Notes: a model not told the origin generated them from the letters alone. Shown: positions 21,540 to 34,682, counted from the stretch's first letter. The stretch: 64,000 bases of DNA from Acholoe squamosa (GCA_949317995.1 OX439052.1:39434432-39498431); one strand, 5' to 3'. Translations and numbers: made by a program.

Positions 21540-22069
21540 CTAATACAGATAGCATGTGCCCTTTAACTTGCAAAATTGGAAAATATTAACATAAATATTG
21601 ATTTTGGGATTCTGAGACAAAAGCCTTATCATGTGGTACTACAGTACAATATGATACGGTTAATATTGGACAATTGCATGAAGTTAAACCAAAGCCCAGG
21701 TATGGAGAGCGTTATCCCTGTGTCAGAGTCTGCATTACGTGTAGGGATATCATCAATATTCACAATATCTAAATATCGGAAATATTGTGATGATAAATAT
21801 CATATCGACATCAGCATTATATCGATATTTAATGACCTGATTATTTTATTCTTCAAGATTTGGATGACATACATGGTCAAAGTGCAACTATATAGGCATA
21901 TCTGTCCGCTGCCGGGCGCCGAGGTGTATGTACTGATCGTGTACACACAATGGCTGGCTTCGAGTCCCGGGGAGGGGGAATAATTTTTGTTTTCAACTTG
22001 AATTTATTGGTATTCTATTGATTATCTATTGGTTTTGTGGAATAAAATAAGTAGTCAATGGTTCTTTAA

Positions 22070-22144
22070 CTTGTGTGTGTTAGCAAAGGGTAATTACACT
22101 CGGGCTTCACCCTCGTGTAATTATCCTTCACTAACACACACGCG
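22070..22144. repeat. Long hairpin with near-minimal loop
   Basis: TGTGTGTTAGCAAAGGGTAA then TTACACTCGGG folds onto CCCTCGTGTAATTATCC and TTCACTAACACACA: about 34 paired positions with around five mismatches and a loop of 4-6 nt. Size and shape are compatible with a pre-miRNA-like hairpin or the tip of a palindromic MITE. No transcription evidence. Confidence 0.55.
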
Positions 22145-22706
22145 TCATGAATTATCCATATATTACTTGTTCAATAGTTTGATTTTTTTTTTTAAGCTAA
22201 CTTAGTCCATCTTTGAATGATAGTCATATAGCAAATTTAGCCTAATTGTACAATAATGGCCGCAATGCCATCTGGTGTACATTGTAGGACACGCCAGGTG
22301 GCAGCACTACAGCATTTTAGGATATTTTCCACACTGTGCCTGTTGATGTTCAGAGATTATATGGTACAATTTCCTTCTAAATCACAGGATCACTTAAGAT
22401 GTTAAAGAACCATTGCCTCTGTAAATGTGTAGGGGTGTGCTTTCTATCTTCCCATAGATTCGGTCACCATCATCCCCCCTCCCCTTTAGACTAGGGTCTG
22501 GGCACAACGCCACAAGGGTAATCTCACTTCGGTGTGGATACAACCCGCAGGACCTCTCACCCTTGAGTGTCGGCCGTAAGGAAGGCACGAGGTAAGATAG
22601 TGACAGTCCAGGTTTTTCGCCATGGGACCTCTCACCCTCGACGTGTCCTGGGGGCACATAAGGAGGTTTAAATTCAAATCAATTGTTTGATTAAACTTTG
22701 GGTGGA

Positions 22707-23130
22707 AGGTGCGCATTCTACGTGGATCATTCCTCCTGAGTTGGGGGTGCGCCTTGTGAGTGAGTGAGTGAGTGAGTGAGTGAGTGAGTGAGTGAGTGAG
22801 TGAGTGAGTGAGTGAGTGAGTGAGTAATAGATGTTTAACGCCATTTCGACAGCTAAGGTCATATTCATAGCGAGAACGACATTACACAATTTCACAGAGG
22901 AATGTGTCAGTGCCCGCGCATATGCGCACCACACACATCCTGAGGGGATAGGAAAGATGAGAAGTAGACCCTTTTAAGTGGACTAGGGAAGCCCGGGGTG
23001 CGCATTGTATGCAAAGTTTTGCAGAATATTGATCCAACAGTAGTAGGTGTGCCTTGTACGTGAAACAGACCAACCTGAGTTGGGGGTGCGCCTTTTACGC
23101 GAGCTGCGCCCTATACGTGGGAGATTATGG
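22707..23130. repeat. CGTATAAG-family MITE interrupted by a SINE
   Basis: Right end CCCTATACGTGGGAGATTATGG (23109-23130) and internal TTGGGGGTGCGCCTT repeats identify the family; the left end is degenerate. The SINE at 22758-22994 lies inside, flanked by duplicated MITE sequence. Confidence 0.65.
22758..22994 (-). mobile_element. SINE copy (CACT-tailed) with 14-bp target duplication
   Basis: A (GAGT)n run of about 70 bp, then the same body as the copy at 7345. Flanks GGGGTGCGCCTTGT (22744-22757) and GGGGTGCGCATTGT (22995-23008) match at 13 of 14 bases. The long tetranucleotide tail suggests the youngest of the three copies. L1-like target-primed insertion is inferred. Confidence 0.8.
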
Positions 23131-23707
23131 TGCCTACCCTAATTTTTTCAACCCCATTACCTGAACACAACAACTTTTTTTTAGGCCTTATGTGCTATGT
23201 TTTATGGTTATCACTACCATGACAAACGTGTTTACCATATTAGGCGCCCATCCACTTTTTGGGTTTTTTTCGACTAGGAAGAGACTGAATTGTCACTACC
23301 CAGGTATTTTAGAGTCAGTTAAACTCCTTACTTCTAGTACTAGAGTACCATGGATATGATTTTTGTACGCGTCCTGGGTGCATATTATTTTGAATATGGT
23401 ACGCATATTTGGATCTAGTGGATATTAAGTGTGGAAAGTCTTCAGAATGTTCATAGAATCAATATACTGTATCGTCGTAAATAACCATACCGGCACTAAT
23501 AGATTCGGAGGGACCATTACCCCGACCCTTATGCAAAACAGGCTTTTATTCAAGGTCTATATTTAAGTGCTTAAGGCATATCAATTTGCATGACCCCAAT
23601 ACCCCTAGCGCTTATACAGGACCGAAGTTAATTCAAAACCGGGCATTTAAATGTGACGATATGGTATTATATGGGGTAAACATTCATTATATGGAAACAG
23701 GACATAC

Positions 23708-25525
23708 CAGTGACAACTATATCCTTGCTGCTGTCGTTGCTTTTGGTTATCTCTTCTACCTCAGGTTCTGCTTCAATTCCTGCTTCCTTTTCAGGTTCTT
23801 TTTCTGCTTCCTTTTCCACTTCCTTCTCTGGTTCTTTTTCCGCTTCTGTTTCTAATTCTTTTTCCGCTTCCATTTCCGAATGCGCCTCACCCTGATCTAC
23901 TTCCATCTGCTTCTCTCTGTCCTCTGCCTCTTGATCTGGAACATCATCAGCGATTTTATCGCTGTCTTTCTCAGCCTCAGTATTTTCTTCGACTTCAGCT
24001 TGACCTGTCTCTGCAGTGTCATCCTCGTTTGTTTCTTTATCTTCAGTGCCTTTCTCATCTTTCACAACTTTGTTGGCGTCTTCATCAGCGTCATTTACGC
24101 TGGCGTCATTTTCAGTGACATCCTTTTCAGTAACGTCCTTTTCAGTAACGTCATTTTCACTAGCGTCTTTTTCAGCGACGTCATTTTCACCAGGATTATC
24201 ATGACCAGAGTCTAACACCCCACCTCCAGCGCCAATATTTTCATCGATAATTCTCTCAGCGAATTCATTGGCATCAACAGCACCGTCTTGATCGGGAATT
24301 TCTTCGATTGGGATGGAAGCTGAATCATCCTCTTTGTCATTAGTTTCAACACTGCTATCACCTCCCTCTGCAGCATTCTCACTTTCCTCCTGCTGTTTCA
24401 TATTTTCAGCATCATCAGGATTTTCATCATGGGTCTGTTCTTCAGCCGGACCATCTTCATCATTGTTCGCCACATCCTCTCCATCATTGCTGGCAGCTTT
24501 GCTTACAACATCTTCTTCTTTTTCTTGATGGGCAGTTTCAATGATCTCTTCATCTTCATTGGCAGTGTTACTTTCCTGTTCTGGCTCAGGCTCAGGCTTG
24601 TCATCGCAATCAGCTTGCATTCTGCGATCTTCCTGTATTTCAGAGTCCTCAGCTGTGTTCTCAGCAGCGTCCTCTGCAGTATGATCCATACTCTGATTTT
24701 TTGCCCCCTCACCACTGTGTTCACTGCCGCTTAATATGGTCTCGTCCGGAGGATTCTCTGCATCGCTGATATCACTGATCATGTCGTCTTTCTGGCACCC
24801 GACATCCCGTTCATAACGCTGAGTAGTACCCTCAGACTCTTCTTGCTGATGATTCTCTTCAGTGGCCTGTGGCTCTTGTTGGTAACTTTCATTTTCATTG
24901 GCCTCCTCATCTGGCTGGTATGTTGCCTCACTGGCTGGCTCATCTCGTTGAAAATCCTCATTACCTTGCGGTTCACGCTGGCAATTTGCTGCGTTAGCTT
25001 GCTCGTCTAGCTGGAAACTTTCCTCAGTGGCTCGCTCCTCAGGCTGGTATGTTTCCTCAGTGTGTCTCTGATCTTGTTGATAGGTATCGTCAACTCTTAA
25101 CTGGTTCTCATGTCCACTCTGGCTACCACTATACTCCTCCCCTCTTCCTCCATGTGACATTGCGCTGTTTTCTGGAGTGTTATAAGTCATTGCTGGTGGA
25201 GTAATAACTGGTAGCGGACTGGCTTCTTGGGCACTCTGGAAGATACTATCTCTCTGTGTGGAAGGCTGGTAGTCCGGATCAAGGTATTTTGATGAGTGGC
25301 GACTGTGACCACGGTTATCATGGGAACGATTGTCGTGGCTACGGTTGTTGTAGCCACGGTTGTCCTGCCCACGGTTGTCGTGGCCGCGGTTGTCACTGTG
25401 GCGGTTGCGACGGTCATCTTGTCTCATGTAACCAGAATTGTCATAGTAACCACCCCGCTGCTGGTAGGGAATTGCCTGCCATTGGTTGGACTGGGGGCTG
25501 TTGTTCCACTGACGGTTGTCATAGT
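23708..25525 (-). CDS. Exon 2 (large exon) of the acidic/AT-hook protein
   Basis: This 1818-nt exon has an acceptor TTGATTGCAG just before 25525 and a donor GTATGT from 23707; it enters and leaves in phase 1 and encodes about 605 residues. Order: an N/Q/Y/R/G-rich segment with near-tandem HDNRG, QDNRG and YNNRS motifs (RNA-binding, RGG-like style); a Q/E-rich segment with repeated TYQ-x-(D/E)-E units; a long Glu/Asp-rich region with repeats such as VTEKDVTEKDVTENDAS; then a Lys/Glu stretch (KEPEKEVEKEAEKEPEKEA) likely to form a charged helix. It ends in DSSKDIVVTG, a motif that recurs at the ends of exons 3 and 4. No catalytic domain is visible. A nuclear scaffold or chromatin/RNA factor is plausible but inferred. 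Plus-strand ORFs over this region are antisense shadows. Confidence 0.85.
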
Positions 25526-25603
25526 CTGCAATCAAAAGAGAAATTTATTTTTAAAAGATTGTCTTGTGCTTAAACCAACAAGAGTTACATTCCCTTTTAA
25601 TTT

Positions 25604-26250
25604 AGGTATGTAAATCAGCGCTTATCACCCCACCAACGCCCCATGCTGGTCTGTTGGGGAGTGATCTTTTTAAAACAGGGGATGGGGTGGGGTGAGGCGG
25701 GGCGGGGGACTTTTTCAACCCCTCGAGGCTTAGACCATAGACTGGGGAGGGTCTAATATTTTTTAACCCCTCTGAGGAGGAGGGGGCATAAGTTGTTTTC
25801 AGCATAAAAACCTGTGAGTTACTGAAGCTAAAAGGTCGCCAGAAAGTGGTGACATTATTTTGTCCCCCCCCCTCCGAGGAATCTGACTCCCCTAGGTATC
25901 TGACCCCCCTCCTTCCTTGTTAAAACTCCCTTTTACTTAGTGTGGGTCTAGACCCCTAAAATCGACACAGCGACATGGCCATTTCTTAAATTCGACATGA
26001 CGACATTGTTATTCCTTAAATTCGACACACAACATCAGAGTCTATCGACAAATGACATCGTCATTTCTTAAATTCGACATGCAACATAGGCCCTTTAGCG
26101 ACAAAGTGACAGGTACTGAGGTAGGATCCCTACTCCTCTCTTTTACCCAAATGATACCCAGCCTGACCATAAGAAAGTTTCTAAGGACGTTCAGAGATAG
26201 CCATGAACGCCCGTCCCCGAGGATTTTGTCGCTAGGTGTGCTCAACAGAG
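25604..26250. repeat. Fragments of G-rich MITE and GGGTCTAGAC repeat
   Basis: 25656-25800 resembles the GGGAGTGATCATTTTTTAACA MITE family, without intact ends. 25942-26110 has GGGTCTAGACCCCTAAAATCG and repeats of TTCTTAAATTCGACATG, as in the element at 9778. No gene seen. Confidence 0.45.
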
Positions 26251-26300
26251 GGCAGGGTGATCAGTGACAGTCAGATGTGGCCACTACCTGCCTATACCTA

Positions 26301-26749
26301 TGTAGCATTCTACCTCTCGATGTTAATCGAATCTTACGATAGACAACGAGGAACAACTGGTCAGGTTCCAGTTAAAACTTTATTGTCAACAACGCATAGG
26401 CATCAGCCGTTCTCGATGGCAGTTCACAGGTAGTAGTGTTCAACCTACTAAACAATCTCAACACTAGACGACTAGCACAGTCTTCTAGTGTCTACTTTAA
26501 CAAAGTAACATACACCTTCCCTGTGCAACAGCACAGAGAAGTATCAGTACATGGTAGCCTGGCAGCCGCTAACCATCGCTCACGATGGTCCGTCACGACT
26601 GGACTGACCCTGAGGAAGGCCATGAAATGGCCTTAAATACGCAAGAGTCCAGGGCCATGTGACTATGTGGTGACGTGGCGCTGGACTCCAGCGCCCCAGG
26701 CGTCTAGTAAGAGATGTGCTCTCGATGTCGCCCATGAGGACCCCCGACA
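26301..26749 (-). mobile_element. Probable solo LTR
   Basis: On the minus strand it starts TGTCGGGGGTCC (26749) and ends ATGCTACA (26301), the TG...CA rule. A TATA-like GTATTTAAGG lies at 26640-26631 and AATAAA at 26384-26379, about 250 bp downstream, correct for an LTR. The opening resembles that of the Ty3/gypsy LTR at 51592 (TGTGGGGACATC). No matching 5-bp flanks were found, so the ends may be off by some bases. Confidence 0.5.
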
Positions 26750-26811
26750 TGGTCGAAGGTACCTTGAGGAAGACACCTACATGGGCTACTAATACATCAT
26801 GCCATGTACTA

Positions 26812-26930
26812 CCGTAAAACCCTGGTCATTAGCCGGATTTTTTTTCCTATTTTGGGCCAAACTGGCTTCTAAATTTCCCCCAAACTCTACCCCCGCTTAT
26901 GACCGGGGTTTCATAAGCGGGGGTTTTTAA
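26812..26930. repeat. Degenerate TA-target MITE
   Basis: Starts CCGTAAAACCCTGGTCATTAG after TA and carries CGCTTATGACCGGGG / CATAAGCGGGGGTTTT near the other side. A relative of the 12827 element. Confidence 0.4.
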
Positions 26931-27581
26931 TAATTAGACAAATTAGAGATTGCAAGTACCGGTAAGCTACTGGTATCTTGATTGACTAAAAATAGATAAA
27001 TCAATGAGGATGTAAAGATCTTGTCCCTTTTCATAGGCCTACTTTAGCTGATCTACTAAAACCTTGACCACAAATGACACAAAGCCCAATCATCCATATT
27101 CATAAGTCAGTGTATGTGACACCCTGATATGGATATCCATACCCAAATGACATACAGTGTTTGTGTATGGTCCACTTCCGTTGGAGAAAGCACTGAGGAA
27201 CTGTCCCATGGGAGGAGAGAAAGCAGAGATTTATTGATGTTATTTCTCAATCTCCCTTGCGCCGGCATCTAGGTGGGTTGGGGGTTGTGCATCGGACGTT
27301 CGAGGGTGTGTCAGACTGGTTATTTCTGTATCTCCACTTCCTTCCCGCGAAGCTAGCTGAGCAGCAGGCTGAGAAAGGAAGGTCTTGGGGAAACTGCTAA
27401 AGTGCTATAAAATGTTTAATATCAGCCATCCGACTTCCAAACTGGAAGGGTTGTAGAGTAAAAATGTTAGGCTATCTAATGAAACTTAAATTTTTGAAAA
27501 AAAATACCAAGGCTAAGTGGGCGAAAAAGTGCCGGAAAAATGTTCACTTGGTCCGGTAAACTTTTGTGCCTTCTTATTTAG

Positions 27582-27697
27582 GCACTTATCTACCCCCAGT
27601 GCATGCACTTATCTACCCCCAGTGCATGCACTTATCTACCCCCAGTGCATGCACTTATCTACCCCCAGTGCATGCACTTATCTACCCCCAGTGCATG
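27582..27697 (+). repeat. 23-bp minisatellite, five nearly perfect copies
   Basis: Unit ACTTATCTACCCCCAGTGCATGC repeated five times without visible substitutions, hence recent. 23 bp is not a multiple of three, so any frame over it is incidental. Confidence 0.9.
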
Positions 27698-27699
27698 GT

Positions 27700-30300
27700 T
27701 CTGCTGCAGTAGAGGTGTGAAACTGTGATAAAGCTGAAACCGGGGAGTGCTAAACTCTCCTTTCTTTGACAGCTCATTGTGTAGCTATTTATTGGAGGAT
27801 CTTAACAAACATGGGCTCATTTTAAAGGGATTGATTAGGGGTTTAATATCAATCTATTTGAGAAATAATTGACGCAGGAAAACATCCCATTCTTCCCAAG
27901 TGAAGCTAATCCATAATTTTGAAAGCATTTTTTGTTATAAAGACCAAATCTCACATAAAAGAGAATATAGGCCGTTCACCTGCATGACTGAGGGCCGCGT
28001 AAACATTGTCCGGCGGGCGCTGACTCTTACCTGACGGGAGAGTCAGGCTTCCTGCATAGGGCTCATTTGTCAGGTGGCTGGAATTGTAGGACATAATTTT
28101 TTTATGTCGATTTCCTCTTAAAGATGGCTTCCTAAGACATGTTTGTTGCTATTTTGTGAGAAACCTTTAATACGGGGGCCCAGATTATTTGGTTCTCGCA
28201 AATCTGTTAGCCTTCATATCAAGTTTAGCTGCCACAATAGGCCATGTTGGATGTGGTTTCAGGTCTCACAAAAGACCCAGCTAGCACTACTCGTGCAATT
28301 TACGTCATTCTTACGTGAAAACTCATCTTATTTACGTAAAAAAGACATCATTTGGATGAGTTGTGCTACCAGGGGAGGTGTTATTCATGAAATAATGTTA
28401 TTCATGAGAATCTGCTTGGAGAATGGAGATTGACTTCCTGTCTGGCATAAAATGCACCTGCTGATAGCTACCTGTGCAACCCACACAGCATGTGCCAAAT
28501 CTTGGAAAAGGGTGGGATCTAAAGGTTTCCAAGAAAACACGCTCTTCCCACTCACAGACAGCAAAACTAAGGTGGTACTCTTGTCCATACCATAAGCTGA
28601 TTGTTGGGGATTTATTTCTGTCAAATGTTATTCTTAGAAACGTGCCGTTTCTAGAGCACCTGAAAGTTTTAGGTATGCCAGTCCCAGCGACTCAGTCCTT
28701 AACTGAGTCGCGCCCAGTGACTACGTAAACAGCGCCCATAGAGCCTGCAGTGGTACAAATAGCACTACCTGGGTAGTAGGGGAGGGAGGGGCATGGTCTT
28801 TAACTGTAAATCCGTGCCTTGTGGCATTTTTCTGAGTAAACCTGGTGCCCTGAGGGCACAGGGGATACATAGGTTTACATTTGTGACCATCCTCCACTTT
28901 TCTATTATTATCAAAAGTGTTACTGCTCACACCCTGGAGGACTGAGCAGCTCAAATTGACATAAAAAAAAGAAGAAAACTATCATGGAGCTGGGTACATT
29001 TTAAAGCTTATTTCTTTGCCCCAAAAAAAGTTATTATGTGTTAGATTGTATTTCTAGTAGTTATGAACGGATTTCAGGTTATGTAGGGGTATATCCATAC
29101 TCCTAGATCACTGATTTACATGATAAATTCCATGTTTTCATGCTATTATGCACTAAAATGCAGTTGATTTTTGTCAGAACTATGTCAGAAAATAGATAAT
29201 TGATAATGGTTATTTGTAATCCTATAAGACATTTACCTGCACTGCTCAGGGCAGTGAAAACAGCCCTCATAGAGCCTTACAGTAGCACTGTAGAGTATGT
29301 GACTGTGTGCACTGGACAACCACTTTCTGGCTGCAGTTTGTATGGGGAACTTTTCACAGAAAATGCCGGACTTCCACTCACATTTCCCTTTATATCTCAA
29401 TAACTATAAGAGCTATCTACATGGGATTTGCTGCATTGTTCATTAGACATATTAACCTTTCTATTGAGGGGGTCTTAGTGTTTAGTAGGACGGTTATTTC
29501 TATTAGGGGGTAATCACCCTAGAGAATAGTTCCCCTCCCACACTTTCTACAGAAAAAAATGGTTTGGAAAATGTCTAGGGTTTTTCTTTTCATAGGGCAA
29601 CAGGATGTTTGCCAGACCCCACAAAATTTTTAGGGCGCCAATCACTATCACCCTTCCAACATCTTCTCCATGTTTGCTCCTCGTCTGTTTGCCAGAATTT
29701 AATCATATGTATATCATTTATAAAGCAATGGATAGAGCTGATGAAATAAAGTGGACTTCCTTTTTGAATGAAGTCTTTATGTTAATTTAAAGGGAAATTC
29801 TGACCAATTAAAGATCTCATATCAACTCCAAAATTTGCACCAATTCTGTCAGATCGCTAAATCGCAGATGATATTAAGTCAAGATAAAATCCCTTTAAAT
29901 TGTTAAAATTTGATATGATGCATCGATTTTCAACCTTTTATGGGGGACTCTTCCATACATGAAAAGAAAATAGTCCAAAATAATGATTTAAGAGATGTAG
30001 CCACTCCTGTATCCGATATGCTTGATCACACATCTGGACCCTATTTAAACTCTTAACACTGGCAGAATTTTGGGTTTGATTTGGGGTCTTTGATCAGTCA
30101 TAACTTCCCTTATACTTGGCATAAAACTTCATTTAAGAGCAAATACACTTCTTTTGATGAGATCTATCCATTGCTTAATAGATAAAATGCATGGGACAAT
30201 GTCTTGAAAACTAGGTAAGTGCCTATCTTAGTGGCAAGTGGGCTAGACTTTAAACAGGCCCTGAGCGCCGTTTCACAGTCTGGCTCGCACAGGCTAGTGA
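27700..30300. other. Intron 1 sequence without recognisable genes
   Basis: AT-rich unique-looking sequence. Short dispersed repeats CCCATAGAGCCTGCAGTGGTA (28736) and CCTCATAGAGCCTTACAGTAG (29266) show a degenerate repeat present more than once, each near an ACCTGC...GGGC segment (27968, 28030, 29235). No ORF with domain signs on either strand. Confidence 0.5.
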
Positions 30301-30305
30301 CACCC

Positions 30306-32328
30306 CAGCCAGTCATACTTACTAAGTGCTTGATAACCTTCTTTTACTAATCACTTACTACTATTTACTAAGTGCATCATGGGTAGACAGCTGAAAGTAG
30401 TGCCTTGAATTTGAATAGTCAATTGTACATGAGCGTAGGCAGGGGTATGGAACACCCACTATCAAATAAAGCAGTCAGAAGTTAACTGCCTTTGTACAGT
30501 GTATTGTGATTATGAACAGAACTGGGTATAGACATCAGGGAATGGGGTGTGGGGTGAACATGATTGGAGTGTCTATTCACCACACTGGCCCCACCTCGTA
30601 GTCTACCGATTACGTCACTACCGTAGTAAACAGGCATGCTGGGAATACTATTTTTCTTAGCTGGTTCTTGGTGAGTCAAGCTGGCAGATGGATACCAGAA
30701 AATGCTGGTTCCCACAAGCACCCAGTATTGGGGTCAAAGTTTTTGGTCAAAGTTTTTGGTCAAAATGGTAACCTAGGGGAGAAGGTTTAGTTTGCCCACC
30801 AAACTAGGTCGCCGGAGAAGTTGTCTATTCACATAACAGTGCAGAGCTGGGTGCCTGGTACGCTGGAGCCCACGGGTATTGAGGACATAGTACCCGCTGG
30901 CCATGCCTGATGGCATTCTCCCCATGATGTGACGATAAGTACATCTGGTGTCCACTAGATGGCATGGTATAAACTCAATGCACAGTGTCTGTACCAAACA
31001 TGAGATACTGCCTGTCTATATCAAACATGAGATATTGCCTGTATGTTGCTGACACAATGTGTCAAATAGTCTGACTGACTGTTCTATAACTGTGTAGAGT
31101 GCTGGCATGGTGCAATCTACTGTGTTGATTGGTGTGTAATTGCTCTGTGAATGGTAGGGGAGCCAGGGGCTACTTAGAACACACTGCAGTGATGGAACAT
31201 CTGTCACAATATCAGAAACGGGGTTGTACTTTAAACATAGGGTAAAACTGGGTAATATTATACTCTTTGTGATTGATTCTACTTTATGATATATCTTAAG
31301 CAATAAATGTTCTAAAATTGTGAAAAAATAGATATTAATTTCAAGGGTGCAACTTATATGCGATCTAGTGGTAGGAATTTAAGGGTCAATGAAGTGAGGG
31401 CTAACTGTAATAGCATTACAAAATCATCTGTAAAAACATTTGTTGGTTACATTTCTTTAACATGAAGAAACTGTATTATCCCTCTGGTCCCTACTGCAGC
31501 GCCAGCAGATTGGCCTGTATAGGGCCCTGAGGGTTAATTCCAAAAGAAAAACATTTTGAGATAAATCTAACATTATGTTTAGGTCCATTGTGGCAACTCT
31601 TTGCTGACATGTTCACAGACTGGTTCAAGCATCTGGCATTCTCTCCAGTTGTGCCACACTGCCCAAACCTCCCCTGTTTTTCAGCCCTCATGGAAGTGGG
31701 GAAGGCATGGCAGGCCTCTGTTGTTGTGGGTGGCTGACATGTGCTTTCCATGTGCTAACAAATGACCAAAGGTAATCCCAGCTATGGAATAACAATACAT
31801 GTTACCTATCCATAAGTTACATGCAGTAAATATCATCAATGAAAATGCACCAATTACAAATGGTTATATGATGGCAAAATAAGGTTTATAGGTGCTGCAA
31901 TGCTGGACTTTATCCTGTCAGTGAAGGCACACATGCCCTAGAACTGAAGAGGCCAGTGCTGTGATATTGACCCCATTACATATGTTACAGCTACCTTCGT
32001 GCCCTCATCTGGAAAAGGTTGACAACAGGGCATGATTGACAGGGGGTTTGGTAGGCATGGCCTGCCTGCTATAATGTCCCAATATAGAGGCAGGTTGCCA
32101 GCCAAGGTGCCTGGTGGCTGGGTGTTAGTGGTAGGTTGTTATGGTATTGTGACTGGGGGAACTACCTTCTTAGCCTAACCACACATTTGTATTATCTGGA
32201 CCAGTGCTGTGCAGTGATCCATGCATCTAATTAACCGCTACCGATTAGCTACCTATGATGCACTGAGTAAATAGTAAGTGATTAGTAACAGAAAGCCACA
32301 AGCACTTAGTAAGTATGCCCAGCCAGTC
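30306..32328. repeat. 2-kb segment bounded by inverted repeats of about 80 bp
   Basis: Left arm 30306-30396 (TACTTACTAAGTGCTTG, TTACTAATCACTTACTA, AGTGCATCATGGGTAG) returns inverted at 32249-32328 with about 80% identity. The interior shows no transposase. It may be a non-autonomous transposon or two inverted repeats of one family. Confidence 0.5.
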
Positions 32329-32933
32329 AGACTGTGACGCCTATGCTTTCAAGCCGTGACAGAGTCTGCTTAGTTGTGGGTTTACGACCTCCTTTGGGGA
32401 GGTCGTGAGAAGGAGCGGGACAGGGTCTCTCTGACTATGTCTGCTCAGTCACTGTCACGGCAAGGGAGAAAAACGGCATCACACCACAAACGAGGGGGCA
32501 ATGCCACAGGATTATACAACGGAGTTGTAAGGCCAATGGTCTCTATTATATTTAGGACTGGAGAGGACTGCATTCATGCATCATGTCAAAAACAATGAGT
32601 TGACTGCAGTGTGCTTCTTGCTGTTGGTGGTGGGGAGAGGTGGGGGGGGGGGGGGTCACAGTGTACTTGTTTATGTGTGAGGTGGGTTGGGGGGGGGGTA
32701 TTAACCCTAATCCTAACTCAGAGACCATGATAGCTGTCTGAACAGCCCCCTTCCAATTCACCCTAAACTGGGTTTCTGCGTCCATATAACTACCGCAGGC
32801 ATAGGGCTCCACCCCCCACCTACCTCTCCCCTCACTTCCTGTTGTGTCAAGGTCAAGTCACAGACATTGGAAAATAGGTTAACAAAAAATAACTATTGGT
32901 ACATCAAACAAATCCTTATCTTAATCCCTTAAT

Positions 32934-33250
32934 CAGGGGTGTGAAATGCCGAAACCCGTTTCCTCTGAAGAGTAATATACGGCTTGCAAGTTAATGTTTT
33001 ACTTAGGATAAAAGTGGTCTAAATGTTCTTTGAGCAGAAAATAACACACTCTGTTTACAGGGATGTTTGGAATTACATTTGGGATGCTAACATTTTTCAA
33101 TCTGGAATGATATTGGCATATTCAAAGTCACACCCCCCCCCTACAAATGGTAAATTCTTTTCTCAGTGGATTTGCATAGATCTCAAGAATGGTCTTTCTG
33201 AGCATCAAAAACACGGATTTCCGCGTTTTCGTGGAAATTTCACACCCCTG
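32934..33250. repeat. hAT-like MITE (CAGGGGTGTGAAAT), copy 2
   Basis: Starts CAGGGGTGTGAAATGCC, ends GGAAATTTCACACCCCTG; exact 6-bp duplication CTTAAT at 32928-32933 and 33251-33256. Interior similar to copy 1 (5974-6310), including a TTTCCGCG block near the right end. Confidence 0.85.
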
Positions 33251-33824
33251 CTTAATTGGGTGTAATTAGTGAATGTTTATTCTGCACTCTGTCTCAGCCT
33301 TAGTTCACACTCTCCACCACATGTTCAGATATCCCACCAGTGATAAACTCTGACGGGAGAGTGTGTGCACCCATGCAAAACCAACAGGATCCAAAGAGTT
33401 GGGCAAGGCTTCCACCTGTCCCATATGTAGCAGGAGAGAAGCAGGCGGAGTGTGGGCACCCTACCCACTGAAATCTCGCTTGTTACTGGCATAGGCTCGC
33501 TGTGGACACATACCTGAGATTGTGTATATGCAAGCTGGTAGGGGTAACCGTGGCTGGTGGTAGGGAGAGTGATCATGTGTGGGGAGGGGTCGTTGTGGTG
33601 GACAGAGGCTCTCTGCTGAGGGGCTATTATTGCTAGTGTCATAATCATACTTGAAGAGCCACTACAGACTTTCCATCACAGGTAAGGGCCTTTTGCTACC
33701 TATGTGTATGTGATGCCAACAGGATATTCCCAAATCTGACATTGTGCTTTCTATGCCCTGATCACTCATGACTAAATTGACACTTCAAAATAGTAGGGAA
33801 TCACTGCCTCTATGCTATAGACTC

Positions 33825-34200
33825 TTCAGACTGATGCACCAATGAATCATTGCCTATTTCTCAGCTGTTTATTGACAGATTTCAAAGAGTAATATATCGA
33901 TTTTAATGTTTTGTTTTTATGCATACTGATTCTATTTTTTCAACTTATAGACCCATGTTCCTAATACTTGTTGAGTAAGAGTGCATCATGCCAGGCAAAG
34001 CATGATGCACAAATGAATCAATGCCATTATTCTGTAGTTAATTAGCAGATTTGGACATGTAATATATCAATTTCAAGATTTTCAACCATGCCGATTCCAT
34101 TTCTCAAACTTTTACATGCATATTCCTGATGGATTCAGAGATAGAGTGCATCAAGCCAATCTGGGCATGATGCACAATTGAATAAAATGCCATTAATCTT
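33825..34200 (+). repeat. Tandem repeat of about 160-175 bp, 2.3 copies
   Basis: Units begin TGATGCACCAATGAATCATTG (33833), GATGCACAAATGAATCAATG (34010) and GATGCACAATTGAATAAAATG (34169). A single related stretch (GATGCACAATTGAATCAATG, 7010) is embedded in the 42-bp satellite 27 kb away. Confidence 0.65.
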
Positions 34201-34450
34201 TTCAATGTCAATACTTAGTCACTAGAGGTCAGTAGTTTATACTTGCAAGCATATGAATTCTATGAGGGAGCAATGACACACATCTATATATATGGAAAAG
34301 TATCAAGACACTGCATAATTATGCTAATTATGCAAACAATATTAGCGGATATGGAATGTTTGGTATCAATCTTGGTTTCGTCCCCTAAAGAACATGCCCC
34401 CCTAAAAAATTTGTTTCGGAAAAGAATAAGCGAAATAATTATTTTAACTA

Positions 34451-34682
34451 CCGTAAACTCCCGCGTATAAGACGCGTCCTACGCCAAACAAAATGCTGGG
34501 GAGTCTTATAGGATTTTTTCAAGTTGGGGGGGGCGTCTTATACGAGGGGTAATTTTTCTATAGAAGTGTACTAATCTTATAAATTCCATCCTTAAAATGT
34601 GCCTCTTATACGCGAAAATGCATGTGCTGAGTTTGGGGTGCGTCTTATACGCGCAGCGCGTCTTATACGCGGGAGATTACGG
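34451..34682. repeat. TA-target MITE (CGTATAAG family)
   Basis: CCGTAAACTCCCGCGTATAAG ... CTTATACGCGGGAGATTACGG with TA at 34449-34450 and 34683-34684. The closest match in end sequence is the copy at 12355, so these are probably recent amplification products. Confidence 0.85.

Noticed and set aside
23710..24734. Several plus-strand Ser/Phe-rich ORFs
   Set aside because: They are antisense to the Glu/Asp-rich exon 2 (GAA/GAT read as TTC/ATC) and lack independent signals.
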